Source of the DNA: Brassica napus
Lineage: Eukaryota > Streptophyta > Magnoliopsida > Brassicales > Brassicaceae
Length of the DNA stretch: 64,000 nt
Assembly (NCBI RefSeq): GCF_020379485.1
Contig: NC_063446.1
Coordinates: 14,258,471-14,322,470 of the forward strand
Direction: 5' to 3'
Below the pieces are notes generated by a model. That model did not search any database, was not told the origin of the DNA, and saw only the letters and a program-made list of their open reading frames with translations. This document shows positions 50,980 to 62,000 of the stretch, piece by piece (the first letter of the stretch is position 1; the number at the start of each line of letters is the position of its first letter). A program made the position numbers and the translations under genes.

Positions 50980-53900
50980 TCATAGATCCTTCTGATGGCG
51001 CATCCCAATGTTATGGATGTGTTTTCTGAATACCGAGGTAGGGAGTGATTTTGTGAAGAGGTCGGCTGCATTGTCGCATGATCGAACATATCTTATTTCA
51101 ATCTCTTTATTCTTCTCGAGCTCTTGAGTGTATGAGAAGAACTTCGGAGGTATATGTTTGGTTCTATCGCTTTTGATATATCCTTCCTTCGTTTGAGCAA
51201 CACATGCCGCGTTATCTTCATATAGAATAGTTGGCTCCGTATTTTCGTCAATCCCACTGCTTGAACAGATGTGTCGGCTTATTGATCTTAGCCATACACA
51301 TTCTCTACTTGCTTCATGGAGTGCAATGATCTCAGCGTGATTTGAAGAAGTAGCAACAAGTGTCTGCTTCTGAGAACGCCAAGATATGGCGGTGCCTCCA
51401 ATTGTAAAAACATATCCTGTCTGGGATCGAGCTTTGTGTGGATCTGACAAATAACCTGCATCTGCAAAACCAATCATTTGACCTTTTGAACTTTTAGGAT
51501 AAAACAAGCCTAAATCAGTTGTTCCTTGAAGGTAACGAAAGACATGTTTAATTCCATTCCAATGTCTTCGTGTAGGAGACGAACTGAATCTCGCTAAAAG
51601 ATTAACAGCAAAAGATATGTCAGGTCGAGTACAATTTGCAAGATACATAAGAGCTCCAATTGCACTTAAGTATGGAGTTTCAGGACCAAGTATTTCTTCA
51701 TTTTCCTCAGATGGTCGAAACGGATCATTTTCAACATTAAGTGATCTAACGACCATCGGGGTGCTAAGAGGAGTTGCTTTATCCATGTTAAAGCGTTTCA
51801 ATACTCGTTTGGTATATGTAGACTGGTGTACAAATATACCCTTTTGAGAATGCTCAATTTGTAATCCTAGACAATATTTTGTCTGGCCGAGATCTTTCAT
51901 CTCAAATTCTCCTTTCAGATAGTTTGATGCCTTTTGGATTTCGTTTTGAGTTCCAATAATATTAAGATCATCAACGTACACCGCGATTATCACAAATCCG
52001 GATGTTGTTTTCTTTATGAAAACACAAGGGCATATAGGATCATTCGTGTATCCTTCTTTTGTTAAGTGTTCGCTGAGACGATTATACCACATTCGTCCAG
52101 ATTGTTTTAACCCATATAATGATCTTTGCAATTTTATTGCACATAACTCTTTAGGTTTGGAACTTAACATTTCTGGCATTTTAAATCCATCTGGGATTCT
52201 CATATAGATATCAGTATCTAATGATCCATATAAATATGCCGTAACGACATCCATGAGACGCATTTCTAAATTTTCATTGGCCGCTAGGCTCATCAGGAAT
52301 CTAAATGTGATTGCGTCCATAACAGGAGAATAAGTTTCCTCATAATCAATTCCTGGCCTTTGAGAGAAACCTTGGGCTACGAGACGAGCTTTGTATCTTG
52401 TAATCTCGTTTTTCTCATTTCTTTTTCGGACAAACACCCATTTGTACCCAACTGGTTTTACATCTTTGGGTGTGAGCACAATAGGTCCGAATACATTTCG
52501 TTTGTTAAGCGAATCTAATTCGACTTGAATTGCATCTTTCCATTTTATCCAGTCATGTCTCTTTTGACATTCATATACAGACTTTGGTTCTGGATCTTCG
52601 TTTTCTTCATTTATTTCCTTTGCTAAAAGGTATGAGAAAACGTCATCAATATCATCCATCTCATTTCGTTTCCATATCTTTCCATTATGGATGTAATTGA
52701 TAGAAATCTCATGATTTCCTTCAGATTCAAGATGCTTTATATTGTCATTAGATTCACAATTTTCTTCGTCCAAAATATTTTCTGTTATTTTGGGAGTATC
52801 ATGCTTTTCACATTCCTTACGTTTTCTAGGAAGTTTATCCTTTGAACCAATAGGTCTACCGCGCTTTAAACGTGTTCCTGATTCACGTGTATCAACTGCC
52901 GTTCCACCATTTTGTGGTATTTCAATACGAGCAGGAGTATTTGCAGCGGGTATATGTGATTTAGTTACCATTTTGGTATCAGCAAATGCATCAGGTAGCT
53001 GATTTGCTATATTTTGTAAATGCATGATACGTCGAACTTCTAGTTCTGACTGTTTCGTAGGAGGATCAAGGTGTAATAACGATGGTACACTCCATTTGAT
53101 CTCTTTTCCTACTTGTTTATTGTCTCCCCCTAGAGTTGGGAATTCTTTCTCATTGAAATGACAATCGGCAAATCGTGCCGTAAACACATCACCAGTTTGT
53201 GGTTCTAGGTATCTTATTATTGATGGAGAATCATAGCCAATATATATTCCCAACCGTCTTTGCGGTCCCATCTTTGTACGTTGTGGTGGTGCTATTGGAA
53301 TATAAACCGCACAACCAAAGATTTTTAGATGAGAGATATTTGGTTCTTTTCCAAATGCTAACTGTAATGGGGAATATCTATGGTATGCACTTGGTCTTAT
53401 CCGAATTAGTGCTTCTGCATGCAAAATAGCATGTCCCCATACAGAGGTTGGGAGTTTTGATCTCATGATCAATGGCCTTGCAATTAGTTGCAGCCGTTTA
53501 ATTAATGATTCTGCCAAACCATTTTGTGTATGAACATGAGCAACAGAATGCTCTACTTCAATCCCTGATACCATACAATAATCATTAAAAGCTTGGGATG
53601 TGAATTCACCAGCGTTATCTAATCTAACTCTTTTAATTGGATAATCTGAGAACTGTGCTCTTAATTTGATTATCTGAGTTAGAAATCTCGCAAATGCCAT
53701 ATTTCGAGATGATAACAAACAAACATGTGACCATCTACTCGATGCATCGATTAATACCATAAAGTAGTAGAATGGTCCACACGGTGGATGTATTGGTCCA
53801 CAAATATCACCTTGGATTCTTTCCAAAAACTTTGGTGATTCTTTGTCAACTTTGGTTGGTGATGGTCTTATGATTAATTTCCCAAGAGCACACGCATCAC

Positions 53901-54480
53901 ATGTCATTTTATTACTTTGGTATATATCTTGGGTTTTTATTGAATGACCATGTGAGCTTTCAATGATTTTTCGCATCATTGTAGTGCCTGGATGACCAAG
54001 GCGATCATGCCATAATGTAACATCTTCTGGATTTCTTTTTATCACAAGATGTGATTCTATAGCATCAATATAAGTGTGATGCAATCCAGAAGGAAGTTCT
54101 GGAAATTTTTCCAGTACAAGGCCTTTGCCTGATTTTTCAGAAGTTATATACAAATACTTCTTTCCATTCTCAGTTGCAGACTGAGTGTTATACCCTTGAC
54201 GGTATATATCTTTGAAACTCAACAAATTTCTCTTAGAATTTGGAGAATATAAGGCATTATCTATGGAAAACTTTGTTCCATTAGGCAACATAAAGTTCGC
54301 CTTGCCAATTCCTTCGATCAGGTCTGTAGGACCTGATATTGTGTTTATAGTCATTTTTACTGACTTTAAAGTAGAGAAATATCTCTTATCCTTCAGTATA
54401 GTGTGCGTTGTGCCACTATCTGGTATGCAAACTTCTCTACCAATTTGTTTAGTTGTTGTTCCATTTGCTTTCTTATCCAT
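50980..54480 (-). CDS. copia B pol polyprotein (PR-IN-RT-RNase H)
   Basis: One open frame of 1166 aa. In order: aspartic protease with IPDSGTTHTI (about residue 20); pre-integrase HHCC region (LWHDRLGHPG, then CDACALGK); integrase core with GDICGPIHPP, VRLDNAGEFTS and QNGLAESLIKRL supplying the D, D and E residues; reverse transcriptase with KARLVAQGFSQRPGIDYEET, YGLKQSGRMWYNRL and AVYVDDLNIIG; RNase H with GFADAGYLSDP and ATSSNHAEIIAL, ending after a TKSLP motif. No stop or frame shift. It copies the element RNA and integrates the cDNA. An AG acceptor lies 2 nt before the start codon, so pol is probably made from a spliced RNA. Confidence 0.94.
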   Translation of the reverse strand: MDKKANGTTTKQIGREVCIPDSGTTHTILKDKRYFSTLKSVKMTINTISGPTDLIEGIGKANFMLPNGTKFSIDNALYSPNSKRNLLSFKDIYRQGYNTQSATENGKKYLYITSEKSGKGLVLEKFPELPSGLHHTYIDAIESHLVIKRNPEDVTLWHDRLGHPGTTMMRKIIESSHGHSIKTQDIYQSNKMTCDACALGKLIIRPSPTKVDKESPKFLERIQGDICGPIHPPCGPFYYFMVLIDASSRWSHVCLLSSRNMAFARFLTQIIKLRAQFSDYPIKRVRLDNAGEFTSQAFNDYCMVSGIEVEHSVAHVHTQNGLAESLIKRLQLIARPLIMRSKLPTSVWGHAILHAEALIRIRPSAYHRYSPLQLAFGKEPNISHLKIFGCAVYIPIAPPQRTKMGPQRRLGIYIGYDSPSIIRYLEPQTGDVFTARFADCHFNEKEFPTLGGDNKQVGKEIKWSVPSLLHLDPPTKQSELEVRRIMHLQNIANQLPDAFADTKMVTKSHIPAANTPARIEIPQNGGTAVDTRESGTRLKRGRPIGSKDKLPRKRKECEKHDTPKITENILDEENCESNDNIKHLESEGNHEISINYIHNGKIWKRNEMDDIDDVFSYLLAKEINEENEDPEPKSVYECQKRHDWIKWKDAIQVELDSLNKRNVFGPIVLTPKDVKPVGYKWVFVRKRNEKNEITRYKARLVAQGFSQRPGIDYEETYSPVMDAITFRFLMSLAANENLEMRLMDVVTAYLYGSLDTDIYMRIPDGFKMPEMLSSKPKELCAIKLQRSLYGLKQSGRMWYNRLSEHLTKEGYTNDPICPCVFIKKTTSGFVIIAVYVDDLNIIGTQNEIQKASNYLKGEFEMKDLGQTKYCLGLQIEHSQKGIFVHQSTYTKRVLKRFNMDKATPLSTPMVVRSLNVENDPFRPSEENEEILGPETPYLSAIGALMYLANCTRPDISFAVNLLARFSSSPTRRHWNGIKHVFRYLQGTTDLGLFYPKSSKGQMIGFADAGYLSDPHKARSQTGYVFTIGGTAISWRSQKQTLVATSSNHAEIIALHEASRECVWLRSISRHICSSSGIDENTEPTILYEDNAACVAQTKEGYIKSDRTKHIPPKFFSYTQELEKNKEIEIRYVRSCDNAADLFTKSLPTSVFRKHIHNIGMRHQKDL

Positions 54481-54666
54481 TTCTGTAACACACAGTTAAT
54501 ATCAATAAAGAAAATAAACTTTCATAAGTAAACATATTATGCATCAATAACAAGTACACAATAATTATACATTAGATATTTTGAAATACAACATTATTTT
54601 GAAAGTGAAATACATAATATTTTATGGCATCACTAGGCATTATTAAGCTTGATCAGTACAAGCACT
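54481..54666 (-). other. gag-pol spacer with a probable 3' splice site
   Basis: 186 nt of AT-rich sequence with several stops separates gag from pol. It ends in a pyrimidine-containing tract and TTACAG directly before the pol start. A candidate donor (TGG/GTACAA) inside gag near 54741 would join gag to pol in frame. The donor choice is inference. Confidence 0.5.
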
Positions 54667-55692
54667 TCAAATATTTTGATGAGTGGCCTCGTCGAAATCT
54701 CCCATAAAGTCAGAGGATTCGAGGTATGTCGATGTTGTACCCACAAGGTGTTCATTGAGATTTACTTCCTTTGCCTTGCCTTTAATAGATTCTTGGTACA
54801 ATTGGCATAGATGCCGAGGAGTTCGACATACTTGAGACCAGTGTCCCTTCGATCCACATCTGTAACAGACGTTCTCATTTTTATGAGTAGGGTTTTCTTG
54901 GGTTTCTTTTCCTTTTACCCGATCAGATCGATTCCATGTGTTGGATCCCCTTCCTCTTGGGTTGTTACTCCTTTCATGGTTGCGGTTAAATCGATAACCA
55001 CGACCACGACCAAAACCACGATTGTGACCACGGCCACGACCACGCCCACGATAGGAATAATTTCCTTTTTCCGGATTTTTTATATCCGTTGCATTTACCT
55101 CAGGAAATGCTTTGGTTCCCGTGGGTCGGGCATTGTGGTTTTTAATGAGGAGTTCATTATTTCTCTCCGCTATTATAAGCGCCACAGCGAGTTCAGAGAA
55201 CCTCGTATACCCACAATTTCTATATTGTTCTTGTAGAACATAATGATTTTTGTGGAACGTTTGGTAAGTTTTCTCGAGCATTTCTGCTTCCGAGACAGGC
55301 TTACCGCAATAATCTAATTGCGCCGCTATTCTCAATATAGCGGAATTGTACGTTTCCACTTTTTCAAAATCTTGAAATCGTAGATTTTTCCACTCATCGA
55401 GTGCATGGGGGAGAGTAATTTTCTTTTGGTTATCAAACCTCTCCTTCAGAGCTTTCCAAAGATCTAAGGGATCTTTGGTTCTCGCATAATCATGCGTAAG
55501 ATTTTCATCTAGATGCCTTCTCAGAAATATCACGGCCTTAGCCTTTTCATGAGAGGTTGATATATTGCCATCTTTTATTGTTCCGAGTATTTCCTCGGAA
55601 TCTAGATGAAGCTCCATGTTTGTAACCCATGCCGTGTAGTTTGTCCCAGTTACTTCCAATGCCGGAAACTGAAGTTTCTCGATTTTTGCCAT
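54667..55692 (-). CDS. copia B gag
   Basis: 341 aa beginning MAKIEKLQFPALEVTGTNYT. It has the plant copia gag (UBN2-type) region with WVTNMELHLDS and LWKALKERFDNQKKI, an Arg/Gly-rich basic stretch (RGRGRGRGHNRGFGRGRG), and a CCHC zinc knuckle CYRCGSKGHWSQVC near residue 275. Gag forms the virus-like particle shell and binds the RNA. It ends in a TGA at 54667, in the same register as pol but separated by the spacer. Confidence 0.93.
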   Translation of the reverse strand: MAKIEKLQFPALEVTGTNYTAWVTNMELHLDSEEILGTIKDGNISTSHEKAKAVIFLRRHLDENLTHDYARTKDPLDLWKALKERFDNQKKITLPHALDEWKNLRFQDFEKVETYNSAILRIAAQLDYCGKPVSEAEMLEKTYQTFHKNHYVLQEQYRNCGYTRFSELAVALIIAERNNELLIKNHNARPTGTKAFPEVNATDIKNPEKGNYSYRGRGRGRGHNRGFGRGRGYRFNRNHERSNNPRGRGSNTWNRSDRVKGKETQENPTHKNENVCYRCGSKGHWSQVCRTPRHLCQLYQESIKGKAKEVNLNEHLVGTTSTYLESSDFMGDFDEATHQNI

Positions 55693-55740
55693 TTGTATTT
55701 CTAAAGAACATAAATAAAAATTATTAGAATATTATTCATA

Positions 55741-55911
55741 TTAAAAGGAACCGTTTACATTAATCATGCAAGCAATTACAAGGAGAAGCGATGTAAAGAA
55801 AAGTAAACCGATATTCATCCTAAATTCTCTTGGAGTAAATTCTCCAACGGATAAACCATAAATAGAAACACAAATAAAAATGGCACATAAAAACAAAAGT
55901 GCGCGAATCAT
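55741..55911 (-). CDS. small hydrophobic ORF in the copia B leader
   Basis: 56 codons starting MIRALLFLCAIFICVSIYG; an upstream in-frame ATG at 56025 would make 94. Two hydrophobic stretches (about residues 3-20 and 33-50) would fit two membrane-spanning helices. It is in the sense direction, directly upstream of gag. Translation is not established and I know no counterpart in copia elements. Confidence 0.3.
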   Translation of the reverse strand: MIRALLFLCAIFICVSIYGLSVGEFTPREFRMNIGLLFFTSLLLVIACMINVNGSF

Positions 55912-56224
55912 CTTTCTTGAAATGAAAAATCGGAGGAGAGCGATTTGAATATATTTGAGAGAAGATGAAATGTTTTGGATGATGAAATGGAGTGAAAATG
56001 AGTTGTATTTATAGATGGAAAACACTGTTCATAACCGTTGGAGAAAGGGGAAATTTTGAAAAAAAATTCTTTGTGACCGTTGGGGTTAAATCGAGTGCAC
56101 TAAAAATCAGTCTGAAAATATCGTATTAAACGGTCAATCAAATCTATAAAATTTCATAAAAGTAAAAATTATGGCAATGAAATATTTATGTTATGACAAC
56201 AAATCATGCGACGGCTCAGCCGAT

Positions 56225-56510
56225 CAATGCAGAGGAATAAATAAATTATACGGCGGCTCGGCCGACCAATTAATAATAAACAGAATATAAGGCGGCTCGG
56301 CCGACCAATAAATAATAAACAGAATATAAGGCGGCTCGGCCGACCAATAAATAATAAACAGAATATAAGGCGGCTCGGCCGACCAATTAATAATAAACAG
56401 AATATAAGGCGGCTCGGCCGACCAATAAATAATAAACAGAATATAAGGCGGTATTCCGACCATTATAACATAATATAAATAATAGTAGAGGCGGTATACC
56501 GACCATTATA
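56225..56510 (-). repeat. 39-bp tandem repeats in the copia B leader
   Basis: Five near-perfect copies of a 39-bp unit containing GGCGGCTCGGCCGACCAA followed by TAATAATAAACAG, plus two diverged copies with GGCGGTATTCCGACC. Each unit holds CGGC-TCG-GCCG, which can fold into a short hairpin. Located between the 5' LTR and gag. Confidence 0.93.
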
Positions 56511-56570
56511 ACAGGGTATAAATGATACAAATAAATTTTACCGAATCGCAGAGTGATCGTGCTGATAACG

Positions 56571-56831
56571 TGTTATAAAAAGAACTTGAATTTATTTGTA
56601 TCGCAGGAATTTAAATAAGGGCAAAAGTTTATACCCGTAGAACTTTTAATACTGATAGAAAGATTATTATCAGAGAGAATGAAAGAGTGAAGGATGTGTA
56701 ATCATGTTTTTACAAATGATCGAAAACTCCGTATTTATAGAAGAAAAATTACTGTGCAAATAGTGACAGTGGGACCCACATCTTTAATTATTTCAACATT
56801 TTCGGCGTTGGAATGTATGACTTTCATAACA
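56571..56831 (-). repeat. copia B 5' LTR
   Basis: 261 bp, apparently identical to the 3' LTR. The following internal bases (minus strand) read CGTTATCAGCACG. Confidence 0.95.
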
Positions 56832-56836
56832 GAGAG

Positions 56837-58830
56837 AATATAGTCGAGTAAAATATATTTCATTTTGTTTGAGTTAAAATAAATTTGTTTGTGTATTATA
56901 ATATTTTTACAGTAACTATAGGAAATGGGAGAAAGGTTTTTTTACCTGATCGATAAATTTTCAGAATAAATAAGAGTAATTAATTTTTCTCCTTGAATAT
57001 TTACTTTAAATGTGACATATAGTCAAAGCCGTTAATAATAAGAAAGGGAAATGTTGTGTAGATTAAAAATAATTTTTCGTAACACAAACATGAATACTGA
57101 TATATACTAGAAGCATTTAGACATATTTTTTGTTTCATCTCAATATTTGTTAGGGTTATTGTAGGTGTGAATTTTTACGTTTTGGGTTGATCATTGTTTT
57201 TTAAGTTTTTTATTGTTATAGGGTTAGAGTTGTGATGATGTACTATATATGCACTGTTCTCCACTCATGAAAAACTAAACTGTGTTAGTAATGTGATTGA
57301 TATAGTTCGTGTTGTTGCTTGCTGTGTCACTGAAACTTATTGTTTGTTTGTCTTTTTAATTTGTTACTTGTACTGTTGAGATTACATAAATTATATTAAG
57401 TTTGTTGAGAATACCTTTTGTTTCTGGATATTTTTTCTCCAGTTTAGTTGTGTGTATTAAGTAATAATTTTTTTTTATTCTTATTATGTTGGTTATATAT
57501 TTTTTTTACTTTTAAACTTGTTGTTTTTACCGGACCTTTAAAACAAATATATGAAGACTTGTAGAAATAACTATAAAATGAGTGACAATTAGTTTTAGGT
57601 CTTAATGGGTTTTAAACGAATATATGTATTTCTCATAAGAAGACAATAGCGTTGGCATTTTGACATTGAGCATGTAAGCTATTTTTATAAGACAAGAGGA
57701 GTGAGCAGGTGGAGATGTTATTGCCACCTTTGTGTCTTTTGAGATTGTCTCTTGTATGGTTGTGTTTGTTTCTCATTTATTTGATGGGTAATATGTAAAC
57801 AAGAATCATTGTTAGTTGTATTTATCAGAGTTTGTAACTTACTCTGCTTTTTTGTTTAGGTAATTTCACTGATCTTGGTTGTCGTCTTCGTCATTTTCGT
57901 AAGCATCTGTGAAAGTAAGTTTGTAAATTGTTAAATATTTGGTCGTGTAGTTTATATTTGTTTAGCTGGCTCAATGTATGTGTCGTTGAGTTTTAGTTGA
58001 GTTGATTGGTTTGGTATATTTGTTTTGAAGTTTATTTGTAAGATTAGACAAAAAGAGAGGTGATCATTAATGATTCGTCTTTTTTGGGATTCTAGTTTTT
58101 GGTGTTTTGATTGTTTGGGTTATTGTGGTTTCTTTTAAGAGTTATTCTTGGGTTCACCCCCTAGGGTGAACCTCTAGGTTCACCATCTAATAGGATTTCT
58201 TTATTTCAAATTTGATATGTTTAAAAAAATGAAACAAAATACTATCAAGTTATATTATGTTTTTAAAATAAAAAAGTAAAAAAAAATAGCAGTTACAGAA
58301 AAAAAAATAATTTTTTTTTTAAGGTCGTCAGCAAAACACTAAACCCTAGAGATGACGCTACCAGTTCCGCCGGGGACCTACCAGATCAGAAACCTTCAGC
58401 TACTTTCTTCGACGAATTGATCTAGTTGAATGTTTCTCCATTCTTTACTCGCCAACATGATCTTCATCTTCTTGGTAGAGGTGAATCCAATGAGTAGCTT
58501 CAAAGAGATAAAGACATGACCTTGCTAGAACGCTTTCAAAAAAAAAAGCTCAAGCTCATTCTGAACCTGCATCATCTCTCCACGCTTGATCAATCATCTT
58601 AAGCTCAAACCCTCAAAGGATACTTCGCCATAATACTCTGAAAGCGAAGATTGATTCCTTGTATAGAAAAGAAATTAAGCTTAACTAACAAGAAGATTGG
58701 ATTCTTATAAAATCAAACGAAATATCAATTAAAAAAGGATGGAGAAAGTCGGATTTAAAACACAACAAAATCGCTTTAGAGAAAAGCGAGTTCGCCTTGC
58801 GAAAACCCAAAATTGATCCGCAGATCGAAA
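56837..58830. other. intergenic DNA, no supported gene
   Basis: AT-rich to about 58130. A nested palindrome of GGTTCACC/GGGTGAACC lies at 58150-58185. 58320-58640 is less AT-rich and could be a gene relic, but I recognise no product. Confidence 0.45.
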
Positions 58831-59064
58831 TGCAAAGTATAGAGAAGCCCATAACTGAAACTGCAAGCTTAACATTGAGAAAGAGAAAAACTGAATATAT
58901 AGCCTGAGTACAACGTGCCACAAACGTGGACTTCAACTACTTCCTAAGAATGAGGAACACGAACAAGACTGAATCAAATACACTGAATCAAATACTAAAA
59001 CTGAAGCAAATATCCCTAAATAATAGGAACTAGATTTGACTGAGCTAACCGTTTAATCCTAACA
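58831..59064 (-). repeat. copia C 3' LTR
   Basis: 234 bp, TGCAAAG...CCTAACA; diverged from 63038-63257. Confidence 0.85.
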
Positions 59065-59084
59065 AATCCTCCCTTAAACTGAAA

Positions 59085-62000
59085 CATCATGTTTCAGTTT
59101 ATACGACACTCCACGCATTCCATGCAGCTTCTCTTAGGTCTCCAACTTCAGGGGCTTAGTCATGATATCTTCAACTTTCTCCTCCGTTAGTGAACCAGAT
59201 CAACCACTCCATCGTTTATGAGATCCCTGAGGAAATGAAACCTCACATATATGTGCATACTCCTCTTATGCATCATTGGATTCTTAGAGAGCTTGATAGT
59301 GGACATGTTGTCACAGTATATGATCATGTCTTCCTTCTGCAACAGCTCAATTTCTTCTAATATTCTTCTCATCCAAATCACCTGACAAGCACAACCTGCT
59401 GCAGCTACGAATTCAGCTCATGTGGTGGACAATGTAACCACCAGTTGTTTCTTAGATGACCAAGAGATGACTGCATCGCTTAAGAACAGAACATAACCCG
59501 ATGTGCTTCTCCTGCTGTCTAAGTCACCCGCATAATCACTGTATAAGTAGGCTTCAAGTGTTCTGCTCCCTGTTACTTTTGTAGTGAACACCTAAGTCCA
59601 TCGTCCCCTTAAGATACTGAAGTACTCTTTTCACAGCTCTCATATGAATTTGTGTAGGACTTTCCATAAACCTACTGATCAGACCAAGAACATACGTTAG
59701 ATCAGGTCTTGAGACAGCCAAGTACATCATACTTCCCACCATCTGCTTGTATACACTAGCGTCTGCCTTCCCTGATCTATCTTCCTTCACCAGTTTGGTT
59801 CCCGAAACAATGGGATTCCTAACTGAGTTGCAGTCTTCCAACTTAAACCTCTCCAAGCTCTCACGAGCGTACTTCTTCTGGCACATGAATATCCATGTAT
59901 CATCTTGAGTGATCTCCACTCCAAGAAAGTACCTCATTTCTCCTAGGTCAGACATGTCGAATATGTCTTCATGGAGGCTTTAAACTCCTCAACCATACTC
60001 GCCTTAGTTCCTGTCACAATCAGATCATCGACGTATAGAGACATGATGAGCAGATTACCTTTGGTCAGCTTTTACGAAAAGTGTGTGTTCGAGTGGACAC
60101 TTTTCAAACCCCTCCTTTGTGAAGTAAGCCTCAATCCTGCTATACCAAGCTCTTGGAGCTTGTTTGAGCCCATATAAAGCTTTGTTGAGCTTGTATACCT
60201 CGGTTTCACGCCCCTTCTTCTCATATCCTTGTGGCTGATCAACATACACTTCTTCACTGAGCTCTCCATGGAGAAAGGCACTCTTCACATCAAGTTGATA
60301 GATCTTCAAACCTTTTTGAGCAGCCAAAGCAAGAATCACTCTAGTAGTATCCCATCTAGCTACTGGAGCGAAAACCTCAGTGTAGTCAATACCATACTTT
60401 TGTGCATACCCCTTTGCAATAGACGAGCTTTGCACTTGTCAATCTCACCATTCTCATTCAGCTTAGTCTTGAAAACCCACTTCACCCGATTGTATTTGCT
60501 CCAGCCGGTATAGTGCACAACTCCCATGTCTCATTTCTCTCAAAGGAATCAATTTCTTGATCCATAGCTTTTCTCCATCTGGTGTCTTCTACAGCTTCCT
60601 CATAGCATGATGGATCGCCAAGTTCAGTGAAGAAAACAAAGTTCTCCATTCCTTCTTCTTCATCTTCAGAAAGGTTTTCTCCACTCACATACTCTTGCAT
60701 CCATGTTGGCGATTTTCTTCTTCTTCCTTCTTGTACGCTTGAACCAGTTGCATTGGATTCACCATTGTTTTCAGTTCCAGTTCCTGCATCAGCTTCTGGT
60801 TCTGTCTCTTCTGTAGAATCTTCATCATTCTATGAGAACTCTTTATATTTTTCTTCTGACTCATTCTTCCACTCCCATTCAGCATCTTCTTCAAATAATA
60901 TATCTCTACTTATGATGATTTTACCTCCCACTGGATCATACAATCTGTATGCTTTGGATTCATCACTTAACCCAAATAGGACACACTTGATATTCTTATC
61001 ATCTAGCTTCTTTCTCTTCTCCTTGGGTATATGTGCATGAGCAATACACCCAAACAACCTGAAGTGGTTAACAAGTGGAGTCTTTCCACTCCAAGCTTCT
61101 TCCAGTGTAATTTCATCAATAGCTGCAGCCGGACTGCGACTCAGAACATGGATACACCTCATCGTTGCTTCAGGCCAAAAGAGCTTAGGTACCTTTTTCC
61201 CGATCAACACACTCCTAACCATGTTATTTTGGTTCGGTTCTTTCGCTTAGTAATCCCGTTTTGTTGCAGTGTGAATGCTGCAGTTAGTTGCCTTCGTATC
61301 CCCTGACTTTCACACAACTCCTTGAACTCTCCTGAGTTATATTCTCCACCTCTGTCTGATCGTACCCACTTAATCAGTAGACCAGTTTCCCTTTCTACCA
61401 GCATTGAACTTCTTGAATGCATCTAGAGCTTGTGACTTTTCACTGAAAAATCAACCCAACATTTTCGTGAGAAGTCATCAATAAAGGTGATTATGTACCT
61501 TTTGTGGCTGCTTGATTCTGGTGTTATTGGCACGCACAGATCTGAGTGAATCAGTTGCAGCTGTCGTGATGCCCTCCATGTGCTCCTTTTTGGTATTATC
61601 TCCCTTTGTTACTTCCCAGTTATGCAGTTTTTGCACAGCTTGCTTGGCACCTTGATTTCGGGTATACCTCTCACCATACTTTTGGACTGCAATGTTCTTA
61701 GCGAGTTGTAGCTCAAATGCCCATATCTGCAATGCCATAAGTGTGCCATCATCTTTGCTTTGATCACAAACATTCGGTTGGACGTCATGACCGATTTCAT
61801 GATCAACCCACTCTCTGGATGATACAACTTGCATGCTTCTCTCTGAATAAGAACCAACATTCCTCTCTCTACCAACTGACCATTGCTTATCAAGTTGTTC
61901 TTCAGTTCTGGAATGTAGTACACATTCGTGATGATGTGTGATGCTCCTTCAGTCTCAAGTTTAACATTGCCTCTTCCCACTACTAACATCTTTGAGTTGT

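Larger units (their letters stand above)
50574..56831 (-). mobile_element. young, apparently intact Ty1/copia retrotransposon (copia B)
   Basis: 6258 bp. The two 261-bp LTRs (50574-50834 and 56571-56831) look identical by eye, starting TGTTATAAAAAG and ending TTTCATAACA. The target duplication GAGAG is exact at 50569-50573 and 56832-56836. The minus strand carries a polypurine tract (AAGGGGGAG) at 50835-50843, uninterrupted gag and pol, and CGTTATCAGCACG just inside the 5' LTR as the likely primer site. These features indicate very recent insertion. Confidence 0.95.

Noticed and set aside
56224..56463. 79-codon frame with repeated ILFIIYWSAEPP units; also CRISPR-like appearance
   Set aside because: The open frame follows from a 39-bp tandem repeat (13 codons). 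Units are contiguous with no spacers, in a eukaryotic retrotransposon leader, so it is not CRISPR and probably not a protein.
58320..58640. Possible exon of a host gene
   Set aside because: Less AT-rich than its surroundings but no sustained open frame or homology I recognise on either strand.
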